A stretch of DNA of 28,895 nt, taken from Chloroflexota bacterium (GTDB taxonomy: Bacteria > Chloroflexota > Limnocylindria > Limnocylindrales > CSP1-4). The DNA is taken from NCBI GenBank assembly GCA_021812735.1, contig JAKAMV010000022.1, positions 1 through 28,895 of the forward strand. The letters run 5' to 3'. How positions within the stretch are numbered: the first letter of the stretch is position 1; each line of letters opens with the position of its first letter. The translations under genes were made by a program, and so were the position numbers. The notes beneath the pieces were generated by a model. It did no database searches and had not been told where the DNA came from. It was given only the letters and a program-made list of their open reading frames with translations. Shown one piece after another: positions 8,460 to 16,179 of this stretch.

Positions 8460-9068
8460 TCAGCGGTCCCGGTGGCTCGCCGGGTCGAGCGGGGTCGGCT
8501 CGGCCTGGCCGGGACGCTCCCACCAGACGAGTCCGGGCGGCAGCGGACGTGCAGGCGCCGGGACGTCGGCGGGCTCGACAGGGCGGCGGGGAACGAGCGG
8601 GTGGCCCAGCGCGAGCAGGAGGTCTGGCCGCACGTCGTGCGGGAGCCCGAGGGCCGCCCGGACGGCCTCCTCGCTGAACGAGGTCACGGGGCAGCTCCCG
8701 AGAGCCAGGGCGTGCGCGGCGATCATCATGGTCATCGCCGCCGTGCCGACGTCGATCAGGGTCGTCGTGTCGTGGTCGAGCTGGACCAGCGCCTCGGCGG
8801 CCCGCGAGGCGTCCGTGCAGACGGCGATGACGGCCCGCGGCCGGCCGAGGATCCCGGGCGCCGCCGCGCGGAGCCGGGTGAGGGCGGCGGGATCCCGCAC
8901 GACAAGGAAGCGGTGGATCCGGCGGTTGCCCCCGCTGGTCGCCCAGCGGCCGGCCTCGAGGATGGCCCGCAGGTCGTCGTCGGCGACCGGGAGGTCTGCG
9001 AACTCGCGGGTCACGCGACGGCTACGGATCACGCCCAGGACGGTGGCTGCGCGCTGCCGGTCATCCAC
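8460..9068 (-). CDS. Nitroreductase family flavoprotein, 202 aa
   Basis: The N-terminus has the FMN-phosphate type RSRRVTREF (about 15-23), then ILEAGRWATSGGNRRIHRFLVV (35-56), the usual nitroreductase A[RK]WAPSGGN region. A later Gly/Ala helix (DVGTAAMTMMIAAHALALGSC) and LLLALGHP near the C-terminus complete the fold. Members use FMN and NAD(P)H to reduce nitro groups, quinones, flavins or enones; the substrate cannot be told here. Its start overlaps the end of the upstream DUF6092-like gene by 8 bases, so the two are translationally linked in the module A run. The length is normal for the family. Confidence 0.85.
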   Translation of the reverse strand: MDDRQRAATVLGVIRSRRVTREFADLPVADDDLRAILEAGRWATSGGNRRIHRFLVVRDPAALTRLRAAAPGILGRPRAVIAVCTDASRAAEALVQLDHDTTTLIDVGTAAMTMMIAAHALALGSCPVTSFSEEAVRAALGLPHDVRPDLLLALGHPLVPRRPVEPADVPAPARPLPPGLVWWERPGQAEPTPLDPASHRDR

Positions 9069-9450
9069 CGCCGGAGCCCCCTGCCCGGTCCCGGGCGACT
9101 AGGTGGTCGGCGATCTCGCGGCTCGCCCCGCGCAGGAACGCCAGGTACGCCTCGCGGTCCCGGGTGTCACCCATCTTGCCCGCCTCGAGCCGCGCCGCGT
9201 ACGCCTCGAGCCATGCCCGCCGCTCCCCCTCCGCGCCGGCGGCGAGCAACGCCGCCAGCCGGGACGCGGCGTCGGCCAGGCGGAAGATGCCGTAGTCGTA
9301 CGGCTCCGAGTAGCACAGCTCGGCGCTGGCCACGAGACGGGCCAGCAGGACGAGCGCCTCGGACCCGCTCACGGCGATCGGGTCGGCCACCCCCGGGCGC
9401 CGCCCGGCGGCCCCACTGCCCGGGGCGGCGTCCCCGTCGTGTCGGGCCAC
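9061..9450 (-). CDS. DUF6092-like small protein, 129 aa
   Basis: A cytosolic helical protein with a core ALVLLARLVASAELCYSEPYDYG followed by FRLADAASRLAALL. I recall this pattern from the DUF6092 family of Actinobacteria, but I could not check it. Function is unknown. I chose GTG 9450 because it begins 5 bases after the stop of the upstream NicX-like gene; a GTG at 9486 would overlap that gene by 31 bases. Its 3' end overlaps the nitroreductase start by 8 bases. Position in the run suggests a partner or accessory of the neighbouring enzymes. Confidence 0.65.
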   Translation of the reverse strand: MARHDGDAAPGSGAAGRRPGVADPIAVSGSEALVLLARLVASAELCYSEPYDYGIFRLADAASRLAALLAAGAEGERRAWLEAYAARLEAGKMGDTRDREAYLAFLRGASREIADHLVARDRAGGSGGG

Positions 9451-9455
9451 GGCCG

Positions 9456-10496
9456 TCAGTACCCCGCGACGCCCATGGCCCGGCACAGCCCCGCCAGCTC
9501 GGGGTGGACGTACCGGCCGCTCTCCTCGATCAGCACGTCGTCGAACCAGACTGACGGACGCAGCAGCACCCCGTCGCTGTGGATCGGCGAGCCGAGCTCG
9601 GTGGCGCCGATCCCGAACTGCATGCAGCCGAAGATCCGCTCGTCCTCGAGGATCCGCCCGGTCGGCCGGGTGACGCCCGGGTTGAAGCCGTAGCAGGCGT
9701 GGTCCATCAGGAGCGCCGCCCGGTTCTCGAATCCGTGCAGCCAGCGGTCGTAGAAGGCTGCCTCCGGCCCTCCCTCGATGCGGGTGGCGTAGCCGCCCTC
9801 GATGGTCAGCCGAACGGGGCTGCGCAGGATGCCGATCTCGGCCGGCGGCCAGATGCAGCCGTCGTAGACCATGACCCCCTCAAAGCTCTCGCGGTACGCC
9901 ATCGGCCCCGACTGGCCGCCCAGCATCTGGGGGTACCCGCCGTGCTTCTCCTCCTCCCAGAAGGGATCCCCCTCCTTGTCCACCGTCATCCGCAGGTCCG
10001 TGCCCAGCGCCGTGGTCAGCCGGATCGTGTCGGCGGCCTGGGACATGCGGTACAGGACGCGCGCCATCTCCTCGAGCGGGCCGTACGCGGGCCGGCCGAT
10101 CGTCCGGACCATCATGTCGGCGTCCATGCCGGTGAGGCAGACGTAGATGCACCCCCCGTCCACCGCGGCGTGGTAGGCGGGGCTGTAGAGCTGGTAGGCG
10201 ACCGCGAAGTCGATCCACACATCGGCACCCAGGGCGGCCTGCGACAGCGGCTTGGGCGGCTCGCGCATCGGCTCCGGCAGCGTCGGGTAGGTGATCAGGG
10301 TCGGCACCCCGCCGACGGCGAGCACCGCGCCGGCGGTGGCGTGGGCCACGCGCGAATCACCGGCGGTGTCCACCGAGATCAGCACCTGGTCGCCGCGCCG
10401 GACGGGCCGGACCTCGGTGACCAGCTTGTGGGCCGCGGCGGCCAGCTCCATCCCGTAGAAGTCGTCGCGCGGCTCGTTGCCGATGAGCAGGTCCAT
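9456..10496 (-). CDS. NicX / M29 aminopeptidase-like metalloenzyme, 346 aa
   Basis: The fold family includes M29 aminopeptidases and 2,5-dihydroxypyridine 5,6-dioxygenase (NicX). Candidate metal ligands are H266 in LMDHACYGFNPG and H306/D308 in GSPIHSDGVLL. From memory, NicX binds iron through His265, His318 and Asp320, so the H...HxD pattern and the 346-residue length fit NicX better than the longer M29 enzymes (about 400 residues). If so, it would open an N-heterocycle or related ring with O2; an amide-hydrolase role is the alternative. The start at ATG 10496 has GGAG 7 bases upstream and fits the conserved MDLLIGNEPRDDFYG; an ATG at 10538 lacks this. It sits between a hydantoin racemase and the DUF6092-like gene. 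Confidence 0.75.
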   Translation of the reverse strand: MDLLIGNEPRDDFYGMELAAAAHKLVTEVRPVRRGDQVLISVDTAGDSRVAHATAGAVLAVGGVPTLITYPTLPEPMREPPKPLSQAALGADVWIDFAVAYQLYSPAYHAAVDGGCIYVCLTGMDADMMVRTIGRPAYGPLEEMARVLYRMSQAADTIRLTTALGTDLRMTVDKEGDPFWEEEKHGGYPQMLGGQSGPMAYRESFEGVMVYDGCIWPPAEIGILRSPVRLTIEGGYATRIEGGPEAAFYDRWLHGFENRAALLMDHACYGFNPGVTRPTGRILEDERIFGCMQFGIGATELGSPIHSDGVLLRPSVWFDDVLIEESGRYVHPELAGLCRAMGVAGY

Positions 10497-10556
10497 GAGC
10501 AGTCTCCGGGTGCGATGGATCAGCGCCGACGACCCCATCGGCCGCCGAGCGGAACG

Positions 10557-11303
10557 TCAGTCGTTGAACGGCAACGGGACGGGCCAGCGGGCGCCCGCGA
10601 CGTAGGGCCGGCCGTAGGTCCGACGGCTGTGGCGCAGGCCGAGCGAGACCAGCCCCTCCGCGGTCTTCATCGCGACCGGCGGCGGGTCGAGCACGGGAAC
10701 CTCGCAGCCGCGTCGGGCGAGCTCCGCCTGGACCCGGGGAGCGAACCCCGCCAGGCCCGTGCAGCCGGGGATCAGCACGTGGGCGCCGTCCTCGCGCACG
10801 GCCGCCTCGGCCACCGCGGCGACGGCGTCGAACGTGGCGCCGTCGTCCGACGCCAGGTCGAGGACCGGGATGTTGAACGAGCGGACGGAGGCGAGCTTGC
10901 CGGCGAGGCCGTAGCGCAGCGCCTGGTCCTCCACGTACGGGATCAGCGAGTCGACGACGGTCAGGACCGAGAACCGGTGCCCGAGCATCGCCGCGGTGTG
11001 CATGCTCGCCTCGGCTGGACCGACCACGGGGATCCCGACAGCTTCCCGGCAGGCCTCGACGCCAGGATCGCCCATGCAGTCGACGATCACGGCGTCCGCG
11101 CCGGCCCGCTCGGCCTCGATCGCCTTGGCGATGATGTCCGGCGCCACCAACGCCATGGCGACGTGGCCCTCCACCGAGGGCGTGCCCCAGTCGAGCGTGA
11201 CGATGCTCACCTCGGTCCCGGGGCCCGCGGCTGCCCGGTAGGCGTCGAGCGTCTCCTGCTCCCAGCTGGTGGTGATGACGGGGTTGATGACACGGATGTG
11301 CAT
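10557..11303 (-). CDS. Hydantoin racemase (Asp/Glu racemase superfamily), copy 1
   Basis: 248 residues. Two cysteines lie where the two-base racemase mechanism needs them: C76 in VDCMGDPG and C181 in PGCTGLAG. Spacing and numbering equal the essential C76/C181 pair known from characterised hydantoin racemases. The likely reaction is interconversion of D- and L-5-substituted hydantoins; maleate isomerase or amino-acid racemase activity cannot be excluded within the superfamily. The start is ATG 11303 with AGGAGA upstream. The C-terminal 25 residues (RHSRRTYGRPYVAGARWPVPL) extend beyond the core. It lies 24 bases after DUF917 and 60 bases before the NicX-like start. A second family member is at 15459-16163. 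Confidence 0.85.
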   Translation of the reverse strand: MHIRVINPVITTSWEQETLDAYRAAAGPGTEVSIVTLDWGTPSVEGHVAMALVAPDIIAKAIEAERAGADAVIVDCMGDPGVEACREAVGIPVVGPAEASMHTAAMLGHRFSVLTVVDSLIPYVEDQALRYGLAGKLASVRSFNIPVLDLASDDGATFDAVAAVAEAAVREDGAHVLIPGCTGLAGFAPRVQAELARRGCEVPVLDPPPVAMKTAEGLVSLGLRHSRRTYGRPYVAGARWPVPLPFND

Positions 11304-11326
11304 CGCGCTCTCCTGACGCCCGGACC

Positions 11327-12460
11327 CTAGATCCGGCCGAGCAGCTCCTCGATCGGCCGGTAGTCGATGTCGAACCCGAAGTACCGGGGCCCGGCGCAGG
11401 CGAGACCACGCTCGCCGCGGAAGGCCTCGAGGCCGCGGATCCCGACGGCCGCCACCTCCGCGCCGACGTCGATCAGCGTGTTGGTGAAGCCCTCGCCCGT
11501 GGTGCGGTCCGCGATCGTCACCAGGTCCGGGCTGCAGATCCAGGGCACGCCGTCAAGCCAGGTGACGTGGTTCTCGTTCTTGAACCACACCTCGAGGACG
11601 TGGCCGGAGAAGCGGCCGCTCCCCTCGACGGTCGTCGTCCCGAACATGTACCCGTCGCGGTCCTCCCAGTCCTTCTTGCTGACCCGCCCCTCGAACAGGA
11701 GGTGCCCGCCGGTCACCTGGATCGCGGCGGCGATCGGGTCGCCGCCCGTCTCACGCGCCGAGCGGATCGCCCGGCCCAGCTCCAGGCTCCTGCTGAGCGT
11801 CCCCCGGACGAGGATCTCCTTCATCTCGGTCGCGGGCAGCAGGGTCGCGGCCTGGAAGCAGGTCCCGTGGGCCGCCACGCTGAGCATCTTGCCCACCCGC
11901 TCGAACATGAAGGGGTTGGCGGTCTCCTTGACGATCACGACGTCGCCCCAGTGGTCGACGCTCGCCATCGGGTGGCTGTGCTTGCCCGCCAGGTAGGGCA
12001 TCCCCTGCATCTCGTCAGGCACCGCACGACCAGCGTAGTCGCCGTCCACGCAGTCGATCCCGAGCTGCATCGCGGTGACCAGTGGGGCGGGCGTGTTGCC
12101 GGCCCCCAGCTCCGCCGGGACGATCACCTGGATCGGGCGCCCCGCGTACTGCCCCAGTTCGCGCACCGCCTGCGCCATGGCTTCGTCCCCCAGGCGGTCG
12201 GTCAGCCCGAGCACCTCGATCGCGCGGGCGGTCTCGTCGCCCTTGGGGGCGATCGAGCCCATCCCGTACGCGGTGCAGGTGAGGGCGTCGTCGGGAATGT
12301 CGTCGACGTCGGTCCAGGCGAGGGTGAGGCCTGCCGCGAGCGCCGACCGGAACATGTCCATGCCCCAGTCCACACCGCCGCCGCCGCCGGTGCCCATGAA
12401 CAGGCAGCCGGAGATGAAGTCCTGGCAGTCCTGGATCGTGGTGAGCGCGTGGCGGGCCAT
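11327..12460 (-). CDS. DUF917 family protein (COG3535)
   Basis: 377 residues, normal for the family. N-terminal hallmark: DCQDFISGCLFMGTGGGGG (about 11-29), then GMGSIAPKG; the C-terminal domain ends with FGFDIDYRPIEELL, the usual family ending. DUF917 genes often neighbour hydantoinase/oxoprolinase genes. I recall that Pfam has renamed the family after S-methyl-thiohydantoin desulfurase, linking it to sulfur removal from thiohydantoins such as ergothioneine breakdown products; I could not verify this. Ribosome site AAGGAG, 7 bases before ATG 12460. It follows the ABC ATPase DppF by 69 bases and precedes the hydantoin racemase, supporting a cytosolic step right after uptake. Confidence 0.85.
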   Translation of the reverse strand: MARHALTTIQDCQDFISGCLFMGTGGGGGVDWGMDMFRSALAAGLTLAWTDVDDIPDDALTCTAYGMGSIAPKGDETARAIEVLGLTDRLGDEAMAQAVRELGQYAGRPIQVIVPAELGAGNTPAPLVTAMQLGIDCVDGDYAGRAVPDEMQGMPYLAGKHSHPMASVDHWGDVVIVKETANPFMFERVGKMLSVAAHGTCFQAATLLPATEMKEILVRGTLSRSLELGRAIRSARETGGDPIAAAIQVTGGHLLFEGRVSKKDWEDRDGYMFGTTTVEGSGRFSGHVLEVWFKNENHVTWLDGVPWICSPDLVTIADRTTGEGFTNTLIDVGAEVAAVGIRGLEAFRGERGLACAGPRYFGFDIDYRPIEELLGRI

Positions 12461-12529
12461 GGGCGAGCTCCTTGGTGCGTTGGAACGACGGATCCGGCGG
12501 CGCGGCGCCGTCAGGGCGGGATGGAAACG

Positions 12530-13516
12530 TCAGGACATCGGCTGGGCTGGCTCCCTGTCGGCGAAGTGGCAGGCGACCTCGTGACCGGATCCGTCTCCGC
12601 TGAGCGGCGGTTCCGCTTCGGCGCAGACGGCGGGTGAATCCAGGCGCGTGTGCAGCCAGCACCGGGAGCGGAACCGGCATCCGCTGGGCACATGCGCGGG
12701 GTCCGGCACGTCGCCCGCCAACACGATCCGCTGTCGGCGGTCCGCGCCGACGGTCGGCGTCGCGGAGAACAGCGCGAGCGTGTACGGGTGCCGGGCCGCC
12801 GCCTGCATCCGACCACCCTCAAGGCGCTCCACGATCCGCCCCAGGTACATGACCGCGACCTGGTCGCTGACGTGCGCCACGACGTCGAGGTCGTGCGAGA
12901 TGAGGACGTAGGTCAGGCCGAGACGGCTCTGGAGCTCGAGCAGGAGGTTGAGGATCTGCGCCTGGACGGACAGGTCGAGCGCCGACGTCGGCTCGTCGAG
13001 AACGATCAGGTCGGGCCCCAGCGACAGCGCCCGCGCGATCGCCACGCGCTGGGCTTGCCCACCGCTCAGCTCGCCCGGCCGCTGGTCGAGGACCGCCGGC
13101 CGGAGGGACACCAGTTCCAGCAGTTCGCGAATCCGTCCGTCGAGCGCGGCCCCGCGCAGCGTGCCGTGCGTCCGGAGCGGCTCCGCGATCACGTCGCGGA
13201 CGCGCATCGTCGGGTCGAGCGCGGCGATCGGGTTCTGCTGGACGAAGCCGAGCCGTGCCCGCATGGCGCGCAGGGCGCCACCCCGCAGGCCGCTCGTGTC
13301 CGTGCCGGCGATCTCGATCCGGCCCGAGGTCGGGCCGATCGCGCCCACGATGCAGCGAGCGAGCGTGGTCTTGCCGCAGCCCGACTCGCCGACGACCGCG
13401 GTGGTGGACCCCCGCTCGACGACCAGGTCCACGCCGTCGACGGCGCGGACCTCGGCGCCGCCGTCCGTGCGGAAGGAGCGGGTGAGCCCGGCGACGCGGA
13501 GAACCGACTCAGCCAT
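12530..13516 (-). CDS. Peptide-type ABC transporter ATPase, DppF/OppF-like
   Basis: 328 residues. Walker A GESGCGKT (43-50), Q-loop at QQN (93-95), signature LSGGQ (150-154), Walker B IVLDEPT (171-177) and H-loop H208 are intact. The C-terminal oligopeptide-transporter extension carries four cysteines (C280, C286, C298, C316). It pairs with the DppD-like ATPase at the inner membrane to power import by the B/C permeases. ATG 13516 overlaps the end of the DppD-like gene by 8 bases, so the two ATPases are probably made in equal amounts. The transported compound may be a modified amino acid or cyclic amide, inferred from the catabolic genes downstream. Confidence 0.93.
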   Translation of the reverse strand: MAESVLRVAGLTRSFRTDGGAEVRAVDGVDLVVERGSTTAVVGESGCGKTTLARCIVGAIGPTSGRIEIAGTDTSGLRGGALRAMRARLGFVQQNPIAALDPTMRVRDVIAEPLRTHGTLRGAALDGRIRELLELVSLRPAVLDQRPGELSGGQAQRVAIARALSLGPDLIVLDEPTSALDLSVQAQILNLLLELQSRLGLTYVLISHDLDVVAHVSDQVAVMYLGRIVERLEGGRMQAAARHPYTLALFSATPTVGADRRQRIVLAGDVPDPAHVPSGCRFRSRCWLHTRLDSPAVCAEAEPPLSGDGSGHEVACHFADREPAQPMS

Positions 13517-14495
13517 CGGCCGGCTCCTCCCCTGCCACCAGCCAGCAGGCGACGGCCCGCTCGCCGCTGCGGGTCGGGACCGGGGTCTCGACGCGGCAGC
13601 GGTCGACGGCGGACGGGCAGCGGGGCGCGAACGCGCAGCCGGGCGGCAGCGGCCCAGGCGCAGGCCCGAAGCCGGGCAGCACCGGCAGCGGTCGTTTCCG
13701 GTTCGCGTCGCCGCCCACGACGCTGCCCAGCAGCGAGCGGGCGTAGGGGTGGCCGGGCGCCTCGAGCAGGGCCCGGGCAGGTCCCTCCTCGACGATCGAG
13801 CCCGCGTACATCAGGGCAACGCGGTCACAGGTCTCGGCCACCACGCCCAGGTTGTGGCTGACGAGGACGATCGACAGGCCGCGCTCGGCCCGAAGGCGGA
13901 GCAGCAGCTCGAGGATCTGGGCCTGGATCGTCACGTCGAGGGCCGTCGTCGGCTCGTCAGCGACGAGGAGATCGGGGTCGCCGGCCAGGGCGAGGGCGAT
14001 CATCACCCGCTGCTGCATGCCGCCGGACAGCTCGTGCGGGTAGCGGCGTCGGATCCGCTCCGGCTGGGGCAGGCCCACTTCGGCCAGCCGGTCGAGTGCG
14101 GCGGCGCGTCGGGCGGCCGAACCGGCCCGGGTGTGCGTGGCCAGCACGGCGTCGAGCTGCGTCCCGACGGTGAACACGGGGTTGAGGGAGGTGGCCGGGT
14201 CCTGGAAGATCATGGAGATGCGGCCGCCGCGGAGCCGGCGGAGGTCGGCCGGCGCGAGGTGGGTGAGGTCGAGCCCGTCGAACGTGAGCCGCCGTGCCCG
14301 GATGGCGCCGGGCGGCGGCACGAGGTGCAGCAGCGACAGCCCAGTGAGGGTCTTGCCGGAGCCTGTCTCGCCCACCAGCCCCAGGATCTCCCCTCGGTCG
14401 AGATGCAGCGAGACGCCGCGGACCGCCTCGACTTCACCGCGGCCCCGGGCGAAGGCGACGTGCAGGTCCTCGACCTCGAGCAGATGGCCGCTCAC
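13509..14495 (-). CDS. Peptide-type ABC transporter ATPase, DppD/OppD-like
   Basis: 328 residues from GTG 14495. Walker A GETGSGKT (42-49), Q98, signature LSGGM (156-160), Walker B LLVADEPT (176-183) and H214 are present, with the oligopeptide C-terminal domain ([10 protein letters not shown], then two more cysteines). The GTG shares bases with the TGA of the DppC-like gene (GTGA, 14492-14495), so translation is coupled and this start is well supported. The open frame continues upstream, but that part is a shadow of the permease. It forms a heterodimer with the next ATPase. Confidence 0.93.
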   Translation of the reverse strand: MSGHLLEVEDLHVAFARGRGEVEAVRGVSLHLDRGEILGLVGETGSGKTLTGLSLLHLVPPPGAIRARRLTFDGLDLTHLAPADLRRLRGGRISMIFQDPATSLNPVFTVGTQLDAVLATHTRAGSAARRAAALDRLAEVGLPQPERIRRRYPHELSGGMQQRVMIALALAGDPDLLVADEPTTALDVTIQAQILELLLRLRAERGLSIVLVSHNLGVVAETCDRVALMYAGSIVEEGPARALLEAPGHPYARSLLGSVVGGDANRKRPLPVLPGFGPAPGPLPPGCAFAPRCPSAVDRCRVETPVPTRSGERAVACWLVAGEEPADG

Positions 14496-15391
14496 CAGCT
14501 CGACTCCGTCGGTCGAAGGTCGAGGACTCGCCGCAGGCCGTCGCCCAGGAGCACGAAGCCGATGCTCGTGATCACGATCGTGAGGCCCGGGAAGGTCGCG
14601 TACCACGGGAAGCCGAGGAAGTAGGTGCGGCCCGCGTTGACCATCGTTCCCCAGTCGGCGGTCGGCGGCTGCACGCCGAGCCCCAGGAAGCTCAGGCCGG
14701 CGCCGACCAGGACCACGGCTGAGATGTCGAGCGTCGCCTGCACCAGGATGGGTCCCGCGAGGTTGGGGACGATGTGCCGCCCCAGGATCCGCGCGTCGCC
14801 CACGCCGATGACGCGCGCCGCCTCGACGAATGGCCGGCTCCGCAGCGATGCCGCCTGCGATCGGGCGAGACGCGCGTACCACGGCCACCAGGTGATGCCG
14901 AGGGCCACGGTCGCGCTGGTGAAGCCGGGCCCCATGGCCGTGGCCACGACAATCGCGAGCAGGAGCGGCGGGAACGCGAGGAACACGTCGGTGATGCGCA
15001 TCAGGACCTCGTCGACCCAGCCGCCGAGGTAGCCGGCCGCTGCGCCCATCGGCACCCCGATGAGCACCCCCATCAACACGACCAGGAGTGCCATCGCGAG
15101 CGACACCTGGCCGCCGAACATGACCCGTGACAGCAGATCCCGGCCGAGCTCGTCGGTGCCGAACGGATGCGCCACGCTGGGGGGCTTGAGTTTGGCGATG
15201 ATGTTCGGGTCGCCGGCACCCTGGCCCGGGTACGGCGCCAGCCAGGTCGCGCCAAGCGCCGCGATCACGACCAGCAGGACGATGGCCAGGCCGATCGCCG
15301 AGCTCCGGTCGGCGAGCAGCGCGGCGAGCCGTCGCGGGAGGGCGGGCCGTCGGGCGCGCCGGGAGACGGCGGGAGCGGCGCCGCTCACCAT
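14492..15391 (-). CDS. Peptide-type ABC transporter permease, DppC/OppC-like
   Basis: 299 residues from ATG 15391, the usual DppC size. There is a basic N-terminal tail, a first membrane helix near 32-52 (AIGLAIVLLVVIAALGATWL), then the periplasmic motif HPFGTDELGRDLLSRV typical of DppC, and five further helices. The EAA-type coupling loop appears as EAARVIGVGDARILGRHIVPN. It should pair with the DppB-like permease. A longer open frame to 15670 would run into the racemase gene and lacks permease-like sequence. Unusually, a racemase gene separates it from dppB; 67 bases lie between that gene and this one. Confidence 0.92.
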   Translation of the reverse strand: MVSGAAPAVSRRARRPALPRRLAALLADRSSAIGLAIVLLVVIAALGATWLAPYPGQGAGDPNIIAKLKPPSVAHPFGTDELGRDLLSRVMFGGQVSLAMALLVVLMGVLIGVPMGAAAGYLGGWVDEVLMRITDVFLAFPPLLLAIVVATAMGPGFTSATVALGITWWPWYARLARSQAASLRSRPFVEAARVIGVGDARILGRHIVPNLAGPILVQATLDISAVVLVGAGLSFLGLGVQPPTADWGTMVNAGRTYFLGFPWYATFPGLTIVITSIGFVLLGDGLRRVLDLRPTESSW

Positions 15392-15458
15392 CGCCCAGCT
15401 CTGCGAGGCGCCGCCGGTCGCCTCGTCACATCGCCGGTCCTTCGTCCCATCCGACGCC

Positions 15459-16163
15459 TCACGGGTACGGAGGCCACGTGGCGTCGCTGGCTCGGAGCCC
15501 CAGCCGGACCAGCATCTCGGCGGTCCGGAGGGCGACGGCGAGGGGGTCGATGACCGGGATCCCCACGTGGCCCTCGGCGGCCAGCGCGTCGGCCAGCGCG
15601 CGGCGGTGCGGCGACATCGCGGTGCAGCCCAGGATGAGCGCGCCGGCCCCGTCCTGCTCGATTGCGGCACGCGACGCCGCGACCAGGCGGCGGCGGAGCT
15701 CGTCGGCGTCGTGGCCCAGGCTCAGCACCGGCAGGTCAACGGCCCGCACCGACGCGCCGCGCTCGACGTGTCCGTACCGGCGCCACAGGTCGCGCGTGAA
15801 CGGCGCGTCTCGATCGGTCGTCCCCAGGACGCTGAACCGGTCGGTGAGCGTCGCGGCCAGGGCGAACGCGGACTGGGCCGGCGCGACCACGGGGATCCGG
15901 ACCGCCTCGCGGCTGGCGAACAGGGCGGGATCGGCGAAGCAGTTGATGACCACGGCGTCGGCGCCGCCGGCCGCGGCCTCGCGGGCCCGCCGGACGATGG
16001 CCGGGGCGGCGCTCACGATGTCGAGGTCGGACTCGATCGAGGCCGGCCCCTCGTCGATCGCCACCACCTCCACCGCCACGTCCGCGGAGCGGTGCTCCTC
16101 GAAGTACGCGCGCGAGTGGCCGAGGTCGAGGCCGACGACAGGATCGATGACGGAGATGCGCAC
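15459..16163 (-). CDS. Asp/Glu/hydantoin racemase family protein, copy 2
   Basis: 234 residues from GTG 16163. It has the same architecture as copy 1, with C75 in INCFADPA and C180 in LGCTAMSP, 105 residues apart as in copy 1 and in known hydantoin racemases. The residues around the cysteines differ (FADPA for MGDPG; TAMSP for TGLAG), so the substrate side chain or ring may differ. It lacks the C-terminal extension of copy 1. The gene is inserted between the two permease genes dppB and dppC, 16 bases after dppB. Expression is therefore tied to the transporter. The role is inferred to be stereochemical correction of the imported compound; maleate isomerase-like activity is an alternative. Confidence 0.82.
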   Translation of the reverse strand: MRISVIDPVVGLDLGHSRAYFEEHRSADVAVEVVAIDEGPASIESDLDIVSAAPAIVRRAREAAAGGADAVVINCFADPALFASREAVRIPVVAPAQSAFALAATLTDRFSVLGTTDRDAPFTRDLWRRYGHVERGASVRAVDLPVLSLGHDADELRRRLVAASRAAIEQDGAGALILGCTAMSPHRRALADALAAEGHVGIPVIDPLAVALRTAEMLVRLGLRASDATWPPYP

Positions 16164-16179
16164 GAGACGAAGGTTCTCC

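Noticed and set aside
9456..10496. Reading the NicX-like gene as firmly part of a nicotinate degradation pathway
   Set aside because: No nicotinate hydroxylase, maleamate amidase or N-formylmaleamate deformylase is present, and the neighbouring racemases look like hydantoin racemases rather than maleate isomerases.
9579..11330. A 583-codon plus-strand open frame across the NicX-like and racemase genes
   Set aside because: It spans two real minus-strand genes and their gap and has shadow composition.
12948..14624. A 558-codon plus-strand open frame over the two ABC ATPases
   Set aside because: No domain and Arg/Ser/Pro-rich; the ATPases on the minus strand have every expected motif.
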